This document shows, piece by piece, positions 32,355 to 40,325 of a stretch of DNA of 64,000 nt; positions within the stretch are counted from its first letter, which is position 1, and each line of letters opens with the position of its first letter. Source of the DNA: Microbacterium testaceum StLB037 (GTDB taxonomy: Bacteria; Actinomycetota; Actinomycetes; Actinomycetales; Microbacteriaceae); NCBI RefSeq assembly GCF_900104345.1, contig NZ_FNJN01000001.1:186001-250000 (forward strand). Reading direction: 5' to 3'. Position numbers and translations under genes: made by a program. Under the pieces are notes generated by a model. It made no database searches. It was not told the origin of the DNA and worked only from the letters and a program-made list of their open reading frames with translations.

Positions 32355-32396
32355 CGGATGCCGCGCCCCGAGGTCGGGGCGCGGCATCCGTTGTTT
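32355..32396 (+). terminator. Strong terminator after secA
   Basis: A 16-bp perfect stem (32355-32370 with 32375-32390, loop AGGT) is followed by TTGTTT. It begins 8 bp after the secA stop. Its arms contain GGATGCC/GGCATCC. Confidence 0.9.
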
Positions 32397-32493
32397 CCGG
32401 GTACGTCGTCCGGCCGCCGGTCGGGGGACTGGCCCGACCGAGGGGTCCACGCGGTGTCGATTGGCCGCGACGGCCCGGGGATATCCTGAACCG

Positions 32494-33720
32494 ATGAGCC
32501 CGCTGCGCCCCCTCGACCAGTCATCCAAGCTGAAGGACGTCCTGTACGAGATCCGCGGGGAGGCCCTCGTCGAGGCCGACCGACTCGAGGCCGAGGGGCA
32601 CTCGATCCTCAAGCTCAACACCGGCAACCCGGCGATCTTCGGCTTCGAGGCGCCGCACCAGATCGTGCGCGACATGATCGCCTCGGTCCCCAACGCCCAC
32701 GGCTACAGCGACAGCCGCGGCATCCTGTCCGCTCGTCGCGCGGTCGTCTCGCGGTACGAGCAGGAGCCCGACTTCCCCCACCTCGACCCCGATCACGTCT
32801 TCTTGGGCAACGGCGTGTCCGAGCTCATCACGATGACGATGCAGGCGCTGCTCGACGAGGGCGACGAGGTGCTCATCCCCGCCCCCGACTATCCGCTGTG
32901 GACGGCGATGACCAGCCTGGGCGGCGGCACGCCCGTGCACTACCTGTGCGATGAGCAGCGCGAGTGGCAGCCCGACCTCGAGGACATCCGCTCCAAGGTC
33001 ACGCCCCGCACCAAGGCGATCGTCGTCATCAACCCGAACAACCCCACGGGCGCGGTGTACTCGCGCGAGATCCTCGAGGGCATCGCCGACATCGCCCGGG
33101 AGCACTCGCTCCTGCTGCTGGCCGACGAGATCTACGACCGGATCCTGTTCGACGACGCCGTGCACATCCCGATGGCCACGATCGCCCCCGACCTGCTCTG
33201 CCTCACCTTCAACGGCCTCTCCAAGACCTATCGGGTGGCGGGATACCGCTCCGGATGGCTCGCGATCACCGGACCCAAGGAGCACGCGCAGGGATTCCTG
33301 CACGGCATCAACCTGCTGGCATCCACTCGTCTGTGCCCGAACGTGCCGGCGCAGTTCGCGGTGCAGGCGGCGTTGTCGGGGGTGCAGTCGATCGACGCGC
33401 TCATCGCCCCGACCGGTCGTCTTCACGAGCAGAGGGATGCCGCGTGGCAGGGCCTCGAAGCCATTCCGGGCGTCTCGTGCGTCATGCCGCGGGGGGCGCT
33501 CTACGCCTTCCCGCGCTTCGATCCCGACGTGTATGAGATCCCGGATGACGCGCAGTTCGTCCGCGACTTCCTTCTGGCCGAGCACGTGCTGCTGGTCCAG
33601 GGGTCGGGCTTCAACTGGCCCGCGACCGATCACGTGCGCATCGTCACGCTCCCCGAGGCTCGCGTCATCACCGACGCGATCGAGCGTCTCGGCAACTTCT
33701 TGGCGTCCTGGCGTCCCTGA
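32494..33720 (+). CDS. PLP-dependent class I aminotransferase, AlaA-like
   Basis: A 408-residue fold-type I aminotransferase. The signature NPNNPTGAVYSREIL, DEIYDRILFDD and the PLP-lysine segment TFNGLSKTYRVAGYRSGW are present. Length and N-terminus (SSKLKDVLYEIRG) match the alanine aminotransferase AlaA group, making alanine from pyruvate and glutamate. TATCCT (32482-32487) lies 6 nt before the ATG, so the message is likely leaderless. Other amino donors are possible. Confidence 0.88.
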   Translation: MSPLRPLDQSSKLKDVLYEIRGEALVEADRLEAEGHSILKLNTGNPAIFGFEAPHQIVRDMIASVPNAHGYSDSRGILSARRAVVSRYEQEPDFPHLDPDHVFLGNGVSELITMTMQALLDEGDEVLIPAPDYPLWTAMTSLGGGTPVHYLCDEQREWQPDLEDIRSKVTPRTKAIVVINPNNPTGAVYSREILEGIADIAREHSLLLLADEIYDRILFDDAVHIPMATIAPDLLCLTFNGLSKTYRVAGYRSGWLAITGPKEHAQGFLHGINLLASTRLCPNVPAQFAVQAALSGVQSIDALIAPTGRLHEQRDAAWQGLEAIPGVSCVMPRGALYAFPRFDPDVYEIPDDAQFVRDFLLAEHVLLVQGSGFNWPATDHVRIVTLPEARVITDAIERLGNFLASWRP

Positions 33721-33779
33721 CCCCGGGCGGGCGGGGACCTCTCCGCACGGTCGGCGCGGTCTCGTCGGGCGGCCGCCGT

Positions 33780-34214
33780 TTACAGCAGGTGGAGCGCCGT
33801 GATGCGCCACCGTCGCTCGACCGTCTCGAGCCGGAGGGCGATGGCGCGGGTGCGCAGACGACCCGAGACGATGACGGTCGCTTCGAGGGCACCTTCCCGA
33901 GGTGAGAAGAGGTGGATGCCGCGGACATGGTGGACGGCGCGGTACATCTGAACGCCTCGCGCACTCCGGGCGCGGGCGGCGAGGCTCGTTCGCACGAGGA
34001 GCGCACGGTAGACCTCTTCGGACATCCACCGTGCCAACTGCTCCGGGTCACGGACGCCGGCGACCACCTCGAGGACACCGCGGACCATGTTGCCGACGAA
34101 GACCTCGATGGCGGGGAGGCCGTCAGCGGCGTGCTCCGGACCCGGATTGCTCGCTGGACGGGCGTTCTGCTGGGCGCGCCGCGAAGGTTCGCGTCGCCGT
34201 GCTGATTCGGGCAT
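33780..34214 (-). CDS. Rv3235-type (DUF6459) protein
   Basis: A 144-residue protein. The N-terminal 35 residues are Arg/Pro-rich and variable. The conserved core begins IEVFVGNMVRGVLEVVAGVRDPEQLARWMSEEVYRAL and continues with a basic helix and a strand (RGIHLFSPREGALEATVIVSGRLRTRAIALRLE). This matches the actinobacterial Rv3235 family. It sits near secA in the expected order. AGAGGA lies close upstream of the ATG at 34214. Function unknown. Confidence 0.78.
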   Translation of the reverse strand: MPESARRREPSRRAQQNARPASNPGPEHAADGLPAIEVFVGNMVRGVLEVVAGVRDPEQLARWMSEEVYRALLVRTSLAARARSARGVQMYRAVHHVRGIHLFSPREGALEATVIVSGRLRTRAIALRLETVERRWRITALHLL

Positions 34215-34871
34215 GGGTCCTCTGTCTGTGCGTCGTAGGTTCGGCGAGTCGGGGTGAGGCCGACAGTAGGACAGTCATCGCACGGGCCATGGAGTTTTCG
34301 CGGTGTCTGTGGAGGGCTTTCGACGGGGTGAGGTTGAGGAGGAGCCGCGGTCATTCTTCTCGTCGCAGCGCCGACCGTCCCACACCGCGACTCTTCCCCT
34401 CAGCTCCACGGACCTCGTCACCCACGGGTCGCTCGAGAGGGACGCTCTCCGCGTCATGTCGGGCTGCTCGCCGGCGGACGCGGGAACGCCTTCGGGATCG
34501 GCGTCCCGGCGCGGAGGAGCCCAGACCTCGAGGTCGCGGCACGCATCGTCGGGCGCTGGCGCGACCACCCGGACGGGATCGCTTCCGGGCGATTGTGCGA
34601 CGTTCGTCGTCACGGTAAATCGTCCGCGGGGTGAGTGCCTCTCCGTCTTGGCCTCACCACGTCCACCGTTGTGCGGACGTCGCGACCTCACCCTGCGCAC
34701 CGCCCGGGCCTGCTGGGCAGGAGACCTCGAGGGGACGGGTTGGTTTCTCTCGCCCGCGCCTTAGCCTGCCGACGCATTCGAGGCGGTCGAACCTCACCCG
34801 CAGCCTCACCGAGCGCCGGCCGGACGCCTCGTGCGGATGCCCGCGTCGGAGGCTCCCCCTAGGGTGGAGGG
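34215..34871. other. Gene-poor gap of about 650 bp
   Basis: No ORF here resembles a known protein and third-position G+C is lower than in neighbours. The best candidate is a minus-strand frame from GTG 34613 to 34275 (112 residues, Pro/Arg/Asp-rich, no recognisable domain, no clear Shine-Dalgarno). It might be a degraded gene, a lineage-specific small protein or a non-coding region. The 3' end holds the pdtaS promoter (TAGGGT at 34860). Confidence 0.4.
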
Positions 34872-36368
34872 GTGTCGACACTCAGTGAACTTGTCTACGC
34901 CCAGGGCCGCTCCAGCGAGGCGGACGTCGAGTGGCTGCACCGGCTCGCGGGCGACGGGCAGTTGCTCGCCGACCTCGCGTTCGCCGACATCGTCATCTGG
35001 GTCCCCACTCCCGACGACTCGTTCGTCGCCGTCGCCCACACGCGGCCCGGGGGAGCGGCGACGCTCTTCTACCGCGACATCGTCGGCGACCGCGTCCGTC
35101 CGCAGTGGCGCACCCAGGTGCGCGAGGCGTTCCAGAGCGGACGCATCGTCGACTCGGCATCCCCCGACTGGTTTGAGGAGACCCCCACGCGCGTGCGTGC
35201 GGTGCCGATCGTGCGCGAGCTCTCGCGCGAGGGCAACGCCGTCACGACCGTCGGCGTGCTGACCCGGCACACGAACCTCGGCGAGACGCGCACGCCGTCG
35301 CGTCAGCAGATCACCTTCAACGACTGCGCCGACGACCTGTTCGGCATGATCTCTTCGGCGGAGTTCCCCGACCTGTCCGCGCCGACCGCACCTCGTCGTG
35401 GAGCCCCGCGCGCGTCGGACGGGCTGATCCGTCTCGACGTCGACGGGATCACGACCTTCGCGAGCCCCAATGCGCTGTCGGCGTTCAACCGCATGGGCTT
35501 CGACGACGAGCTCGAGGGCGAGTCGCTGGCCGAGGTCACCGCTCGCATCCTGCCGGCGAAGCGACAGGACGTCGACGAGTCGCTCCCGGTCGTGGTGAGC
35601 GGGCGCGCACCATGGCGCGCCGACATGGAGGCGCGCGGCGTGCAGGTCTCGCTGCGGACGATCCCCCTGCGCGATCGCGGCAACCGCATCGGCGCGATCG
35701 TGCTCAGCCGCGACGTCACCGAGATCCGCCACCAGGAGCAGGAGCTCATCACCAAGGACGCGACGATCCGCGAGATCCACCACCGGGTGAAGAACAACCT
35801 GCAGACGGTGGCGTCGCTCCTGCGCATCCAGGCGCGGCGCACGCATTCCGACGAGGCGCGAGACGCGCTCACGCAGGCCATGCGACGGGTCTCGGCCATC
35901 GCCGTCGTGCACGACACGCTGTCGGAGGGCCTCGCGCAGAACGTCGACTTCGACGACGTCTTCGCGCGCGTGCTCAAGCTCGTCGCCGAGGTTGCGGCGG
36001 CCCCCAACACCCGCGCGCGCACGCGCAGCACGGGCAAGTTCGGCACGCTGCCCAGCCAGTTCGCCACGCCCCTCGCGCTCGCGCTCACCGAGCTGGTGAC
36101 CAACGCGGTCGAGCACGGGCTCGCCGGTCAGGAGGGCGACGTCGAGATCGCCGCCGAACGCACCGGCGAGATGCTCGAGGTCAGCGTCCGCGACACGGGC
36201 GTCGGCCTGCCCGAGGGCCAGGTGGGCCGCGGCCTGGGCACGCAGATCGTGCGCACCCTCATCCAGGGCGAGCTCGGCGGAACCATCGATTGGCACACGC
36301 TGATGGGCAGCGGAACCGAGGTCACCATCGAGATCCCGCTGCGCTACATCGGCGGCTCGTCCGCCTGA
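34872..36368 (+). CDS. pdtaS: Sensor histidine kinase PdtaS
   Basis: A 498-residue soluble kinase. An N-terminal GAF-like domain (about 10-150) is followed by a PAS-like domain (about 180-285), then the HisKA_2 box ATIREIHHRVKNNLQTVASLLRIQARR and an HATPase with LALTELVTNAVEHG and DTGVGLP. This matches PdtaS, which signals to the RNA-binding antiterminator PdtaR; that partner is not in this window. GTG at 34872 comes 6 nt after TAGGGT (34860-34865), so it is leaderless. It converges with whiB1, as in mycobacteria. Confidence 0.92.
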   Translation: MSTLSELVYAQGRSSEADVEWLHRLAGDGQLLADLAFADIVIWVPTPDDSFVAVAHTRPGGAATLFYRDIVGDRVRPQWRTQVREAFQSGRIVDSASPDWFEETPTRVRAVPIVRELSREGNAVTTVGVLTRHTNLGETRTPSRQQITFNDCADDLFGMISSAEFPDLSAPTAPRRGAPRASDGLIRLDVDGITTFASPNALSAFNRMGFDDELEGESLAEVTARILPAKRQDVDESLPVVVSGRAPWRADMEARGVQVSLRTIPLRDRGNRIGAIVLSRDVTEIRHQEQELITKDATIREIHHRVKNNLQTVASLLRIQARRTHSDEARDALTQAMRRVSAIAVVHDTLSEGLAQNVDFDDVFARVLKLVAEVAAAPNTRARTRSTGKFGTLPSQFATPLALALTELVTNAVEHGLAGQEGDVEIAAERTGEMLEVSVRDTGVGLPEGQVGRGLGTQIVRTLIQGELGGTIDWHTLMGSGTEVTIEIPLRYIGGSSA

Positions 36369-36446
36369 GGCATCGCGTTGCTCGCGGGTACGCGGGAGTC
36401 CCGCCGTTCTCGGGGCGAGGTCTGCGCGCCTCTCCCTACCGCGGCA

Positions 36447-36482
36447 CGACGAAGCCCGCCCCCGGAGGGACGGGCTTCGTCG
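36447..36482. terminator. Terminator between pdtaS and whiB1
   Basis: CGACGAAGCCCG (36447-36458) and CGGGCTTCGTCG (36471-36482) form a 12-bp stem between two convergent genes, usable in both directions. Confidence 0.8.
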
Positions 36483-36501
36483 AACGGCGGATGCCGTGAG
36501 G

Positions 36502-36750
36502 TCAGGAGGCGCGGCGGGCGCGAGCGGCGCGGCGCTTGAGCGCGCGACGCTCGTCTTCGCTCAGACCACCCCAGACGCCCGAGTCCTGGCCGGACTCGAG
36601 GGCGTACTGCAGGCAGACCTCGGTGACGGTGCAGCGAGCGCAGACCGACTTGGCCTTCTCGATCTGGTCGACCGCCGGGCCGGTGTTGCCGACCGGGAAG
36701 AACAGTTCGGGGTCGACGGTGAGGCAGGCTGCTTTGTCGCGCCAATCCAT
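36502..36750 (-). CDS. whiB1: WhiB-family Fe-S regulator WhiB1
   Basis: An 82-residue WhiB protein with ligands C9, C37, C40 and C46, the GVWGG turn and a basic Arg/Lys/Ala tail. Length and neighbourhood (convergent with pdtaS) match mycobacterial WhiB1, an essential NO-sensitive [4Fe-4S] protein. ATG at 36750 is preferred over a longer frame because it gives the family N-terminus (MDWRDKAACL) and has AAGGAG 7-8 nt upstream. A leader of perhaps 100 nt or more lies upstream, including a GCGAGC-N4-GCTCGC palindrome at 36822-36837. Confidence 0.93.
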   Translation of the reverse strand: MDWRDKAACLTVDPELFFPVGNTGPAVDQIEKAKSVCARCTVTEVCLQYALESGQDSGVWGGLSEDERRALKRRAARARRAS

Positions 36751-36902
36751 AGGGGTGCTCCTTGTAACAGAAAATTGGTCGATTCGGCACCGGGATTCGG
36801 GTCCGGTACCCTGGTGGGAACGCGAGCGATTGCTCGCCCCACTTCGCTGTGGGAGCACACGGCTTGTTCCATGCTCCCATAGCGATTCCGCCTGATCAAG
36901 AG

Positions 36903-36929
36903 GTAACCGCGAGGTTTCCAGATCGTAAC
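36903..36929. promoter_or_regulatory. Triple GTAAC-type repeat, candidate MtrA site
   Basis: GTAAC (36903), GTTTC (36914) and GTAAC (36925) recur every 11 bp, i.e. GTAAC-N6-GTTTC-N6-GTAAC, in the divergent region between whiB1 and the small membrane protein. Direct repeats of this type and phase are the known style of MtrA recognition sites. Confidence 0.5.
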
Positions 36930-36962
36930 GGCGCGGATTCGCCCGCCGGGGAGGCTTTCCGG

Positions 36963-37343
36963 ATGCCGATTCGTCTCGCTGCCGCGGTCCTGCTCGGACT
37001 CGAAAGCCTCGGCATCCTGGCGCTCGCGGGCTGGCAGACGGTCGCCCTCGTCGGCGGCGACACCGATTCGGTGGTGAGCTCGGTCGCCCTCATCGTCCTC
37101 ACCGTGATCGGTGCGGCCATCGTCGGTGCCTTCGGCGTCGCCACGGCCCGCGATGTCTCGGCCGGTCGATCCGGAGGGATCGTCACGCAACTGCTCATCC
37201 TCTCGGTCGCCATCGGCGCGGTGACGGGGGAGTGGGCGTCTCCGGCGATCGCCGTGCTCATCGCGGTGCCGGCCGTCGTCGGTCTCGTGCTGCTCGCGCT
37301 GGCGGTGCGCGCGGCGGCGCCGCGACGTCGCGACGACGACTGA
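36963..37343 (+). CDS. Small four-helix membrane protein
   Basis: A 126-residue protein with four hydrophobic helices (about 4-28, 34-60, 78-95 and 97-120) and an RRRDDD tail. It starts at ATG 36963, with GGGGAGG about 9 nt upstream. No domain recognised; it looks like a histidine-kinase-free helical bundle of unknown role. A terminator follows at 37363. Confidence 0.7.
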   Translation: MPIRLAAAVLLGLESLGILALAGWQTVALVGGDTDSVVSSVALIVLTVIGAAIVGAFGVATARDVSAGRSGGIVTQLLILSVAIGAVTGEWASPAIAVLIAVPAVVGLVLLALAVRAAAPRRRDDD

Positions 37344-37362
37344 GTCACGGCGCAGACGCGAA

Positions 37363-37394
37363 GACCCCGCCGACCGCTCGTGCGGGGCGGGGTC
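37363..37394. terminator. Terminator between the small membrane protein and bcp
   Basis: GACCCCGCC (37363-37371) pairs with GGCGGGGTC (37386-37394) between convergent genes. A GGCATCC copy lies just downstream. Confidence 0.7.
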
Positions 37395-37408
37395 GCGGCA
37401 TCCGCGGA

Positions 37409-37882
37409 TCAGGCGACGGCGAGACCGAGGGTCTTGCGCAGACGCGCCACGTGGCCGGTGGCCTTGACGTTGTACATCGCCTCGACGATCTTGCCCTCTT
37501 CGTCGACGACGAAGGTCGAGCGGAGCACGCCCGTGACCGTCTTGCCGTAGTTCTGCTTCTCGCCCCACGCGCCGTAGGCCTCGTGCACGGCGTGGTCGGC
37601 GTCGCTCAGCAGCGGGAAGGTCAGACCGTCGCTGTCGCGGAACGCGCGCAGCTTCTCGGGGGTGTCGCGCGAGATCCCGAGCACCGTGTACCCGGCGCCC
37701 TGGAGAGAGGCGAGGCTGTCGCGGAAGTCGCACGCCTGCGTGGTGCATCCCGGCGTCTGAGCCGCGGGGTAGAAGTAGAGGATCACGCGGCGGCCGCGGA
37801 AGTCGCCCAGCGAGACGGGGTGTTCGTCCTGGTCGATGAGGGTGAAGTCGGGGGCGATGTCGCCCTTTTCGAGGTTCGTCAC
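37409..37882 (-). CDS. bcp: Thioredoxin-dependent thiol peroxidase (Bcp/PrxQ)
   Basis: A 157-residue AhpC/TSA-family peroxiredoxin. The peroxidatic Cys is C46 in PGCTTQACDFRD and the resolving Cys is C51, the five-residue spacing typical of Bcp. It reduces H2O2 and organic peroxides with thioredoxin. GTG at 37882 overlaps the rsgA stop (GTGA). TAGGCT at 37894-37889 lies 6 nt before the GTG, inside the last codons of rsgA, so bcp probably also has its own leaderless promoter. Confidence 0.93.
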   Translation of the reverse strand: MTNLEKGDIAPDFTLIDQDEHPVSLGDFRGRRVILYFYPAAQTPGCTTQACDFRDSLASLQGAGYTVLGISRDTPEKLRAFRDSDGLTFPLLSDADHAVHEAYGAWGEKQNYGKTVTGVLRSTFVVDEEGKIVEAMYNVKATGHVARLRKTLGLAVA

Positions 37883-38943
37883 CCCTCCAGCCTAGAACGC
37901 TCGATGCCCTGGAACGTCGTCAGCAGGCGCTGCAGGGAGTCCAACCGGGCGGCGGCCCCGGGGCCGAGGCGGCCGGACTCGACCGCCTCGATGATGGCGC
38001 AGTCGGGAGCGTCAGGCAGGTGCGTGCAGCCGCGCGGGCACTCCTCGGCCACCTCGGCCAGATCCGTGAACGCGCCGAGGACGTGCGCGGGGTCGACGTG
38101 TCCGAGACCGAACGACCGCACGCCGGGGGTGTCGATGACCCAGCCCGAGCCGGCGCGTCCGCGGTACCGCAGCGACACCGCGGACGAGGAGGTGTGACGC
38201 CCCCGCCCGGTGACGGTGTTCACATGACCGATCGCGCGCTCCGACCCCGTGAGGGCGTTCACCAGCGTCGACTTGCCCACGCCCGAGTGCCCCACGAACA
38301 CCGTCGAGTGGCCGACGAGGGCCTCGCCGATCTCGTCGAGGGGCATCTGCCCCTGCGCGCTGGTGAACACGCGCAGGTCGAGACCGACGAAGTGCGCGAG
38401 GAACTCCGTGGGGTCGGCCAGGTCGGTCTTGGTGACGACGAGCAGGGGACGGATGCCGGCATCCAGCGCCGCCACGAGGTAGCGGTCGACGAGGCGGGCG
38501 CGGGGTTCGGGGTCGGCCGCGGCGACCACGACAAGCATCTGGTCGGCATTGGCCACGATCACGCGCTCGACCTGGTCGGTGTCGTCGGCGCTGCGGCGCA
38601 GCAGAGACGTGCGCTCCTCGAGACCGATGATGCGCCCGAGGGTGCCTTCGTCGCCCGTGAGGTCGCCGACGACGCGGGCGCGGTCGCCGTTGACGATGGG
38701 CTGCTTGCGGAGCTCGCGCGCGCGAGTGGCCAGCACACGACGTTCGTCGGAGCCGTCCTCGTCGACGAGGACCGTGTAGCGGCCGCGGTCGACACCGAGC
38801 ACGCGGGCGATCTGCGCGTCGGCATGGGCGGGACGCCGCTTCGTCCGCGGCCTGTTCGCCTTGGGATTGGGGCGGACGCGGATGGACGACTCGTCGTAGC
38901 GGAGGTCGTCCTCGTCGTCGTCGGCGTCGTCGAGCCAGCTCAC
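37879..38943 (-). CDS. rsgA: Ribosome small-subunit biogenesis GTPase RsgA
   Basis: A 354-residue circularly permuted GTPase. After an acidic/basic N-terminus and an OB domain, motif G4 (VTKTDLAD) precedes G1 (GHSGVGKST) and G3 (DTPGV), the permuted order of RsgA/YjeQ. The C-terminal zinc ligands are in CPRGCTHLPDAPDC. It acts in 30S maturation. GTG at 38943 gives the N-terminus SWLDDADDDED and lies 13 bp after the aroA stop; no strong Shine-Dalgarno is visible, so coupling to aroA is likely. Confidence 0.95.
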   Translation of the reverse strand: MSWLDDADDDEDDLRYDESSIRVRPNPKANRPRTKRRPAHADAQIARVLGVDRGRYTVLVDEDGSDERRVLATRARELRKQPIVNGDRARVVGDLTGDEGTLGRIIGLEERTSLLRRSADDTDQVERVIVANADQMLVVVAAADPEPRARLVDRYLVAALDAGIRPLLVVTKTDLADPTEFLAHFVGLDLRVFTSAQGQMPLDEIGEALVGHSTVFVGHSGVGKSTLVNALTGSERAIGHVNTVTGRGRHTSSSAVSLRYRGRAGSGWVIDTPGVRSFGLGHVDPAHVLGAFTDLAEVAEECPRGCTHLPDAPDCAIIEAVESGRLGPGAAARLDSLQRLLTTFQGIERSRLEG

Positions 38944-38956
38944 GGTCGCTGCTCGC

Positions 38957-40294
38957 TCACACGCGGGGAGCGCGCAGCATCGCCTGCCACAGCGCCGCGA
39001 ACTGGGGGAGGGTCTTGGCGGTGGTTCCGATGTCGTCGATCCGCACGCCGGGAACACGCAGACCGATCAGGGCGCCGGTGGTGGCGAGACGGTGGTCGTG
39101 GTGGGCCTTCCACTCGCCGCCGACGAGAGGCCGCGGCACGATGCGGATGCCGTCGTCGAGCTCGTGGGCCTCGCCGCCGAGCGAGCGGAGGTTTCCGACG
39201 AGGGCGCTGATGCGATCGGTCTCATGACCGCGGATGTGCCCGATCCCGTGGAGCGTGGTGGGACCGTCGGCGAACGCCGCCAGGCCGAACAGCGTCGGCG
39301 CCAGCTCACCCGCCGCGGACAGGTCGAGATCGACACCCAGGATGCCGTCATCTCCGGCGGCCACGGTGAGGGCGCCGCCGCGACGGCTGACGCGGGCTCC
39401 CATCTCGGCGAGGATGTCGACGAGGAGAGCGCCCGGCTGCGTGCTGTGCAACGGCCAGCCCGTGACGGTGACGGAGCCGCCCGTGACCATCGCTGCGGCG
39501 AGGAACGGCGAGGCGTTGGAGAGATCGGGCTCGATCGCCACGTCTTTCGCGCGCACGGGGCCGGCCGGCACGATCCACTCGCCGGGAGCGGGGCGTTCGA
39601 CGTGCACGGCGCGGTGGGCCAGGGCTTCGACGGTCATGTCGATGTGCGGGATGCTGGGCAGGCGCGAGCCGACGTGACGCAGGTGAAGCCCCACGTCGAA
39701 GCGCGCGGCCGCGAGCAGGAGCCCCGAGACGAACTGGCTCGACTGACTCGCATCGATCTCGACTTCGCCGCCGCGCACGTGTCCATGCCCGCGCACCGAG
39801 AACGGCAGCGCCCAGTGGCCGCCGTCGTCGATGTCGACACCGACGTCGCGCAGGGCGTGGATCATGGCGCCCATCGGACGATGCAGTGCGCTCTCGTGGG
39901 CGGTGACGTGCACGTCGCCACGGGCGAAGCCCGCCACGGGGGCGATGAACCGCATGACGGTTCCGGCCTGGCCGCAGTCGATCGTGCCGTCGCCCGTGAA
40001 CGAGGACGGAGGGGTCACCTGCAGGTCGGGGCCGAACGGCGAGCCGGTGTCGATCTCGTCGATTCCGACGCCGAGGACGCGCAACGCGTCGACCATGCGC
40101 GCGGAATCGTCGGAGTGCAGCGGTCCGTGCAGCGTGCCGGGGCCGTCGGCGATCGCGGCGAGGATCAGTTCGCGATTGGTCAGCGACTTCGAACCCGGCA
40201 CGGTGACCGTGGCATCCAGGGGGCCGTCGGACACGGGCGCGTCCCACTCACCGCGGGGAGTGGCGGCGGAAAGGGAATACCCGAGGGGAGTCAT
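38957..40294 (-). CDS. aroA: 3-phosphoshikimate 1-carboxyvinyltransferase (EPSP synthase)
   Basis: A 445-residue EPSP synthase of the shikimate pathway. The substrate-binding PGSKSLTNRELILAA, the DCGQAGTVMRF segment and the ESALHRPMG motif are visible, and the C-terminal domain has the HHDHRLATTGALIGL pattern. The ATG at 40294 follows TAGGCT (40308-40303, minus) with 8 nt between. The first codons overlap the divergent SigR-type promoter for sigR, so the two promoters interfere (inference). Confidence 0.95.
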   Translation of the reverse strand: MTPLGYSLSAATPRGEWDAPVSDGPLDATVTVPGSKSLTNRELILAAIADGPGTLHGPLHSDDSARMVDALRVLGVGIDEIDTGSPFGPDLQVTPPSSFTGDGTIDCGQAGTVMRFIAPVAGFARGDVHVTAHESALHRPMGAMIHALRDVGVDIDDGGHWALPFSVRGHGHVRGGEVEIDASQSSQFVSGLLLAAARFDVGLHLRHVGSRLPSIPHIDMTVEALAHRAVHVERPAPGEWIVPAGPVRAKDVAIEPDLSNASPFLAAAMVTGGSVTVTGWPLHSTQPGALLVDILAEMGARVSRRGGALTVAAGDDGILGVDLDLSAAGELAPTLFGLAAFADGPTTLHGIGHIRGHETDRISALVGNLRSLGGEAHELDDGIRIVPRPLVGGEWKAHHDHRLATTGALIGLRVPGVRIDDIGTTAKTLPQFAALWQAMLRAPRV

Positions 40295-40299
40295 CGGTT
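40273..40299 (+). promoter_or_regulatory. SigR/SigH-type autoregulatory promoter
   Basis: GGGAATA (40273-40279) with GTT at 40297-40299 gives GGAAT-N18-GTT, the thiol-stress sigma-R consensus. It would start transcription near 40306, giving a short leader with AAAGGGG before GTG 40326. It lies over the 5' end of aroA. Confidence 0.75.
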
Positions 40300-40325
40300 C
40301 CTAGCCTACTGAAAGGGGACGACAC

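Noticed and set aside
36846..36860. TGTG-N4-CACA as a CRP-like site near whiB1
   Set aside because: CRP sites have an 8-nt gap between TGTG and CACA; the spacing here is wrong.
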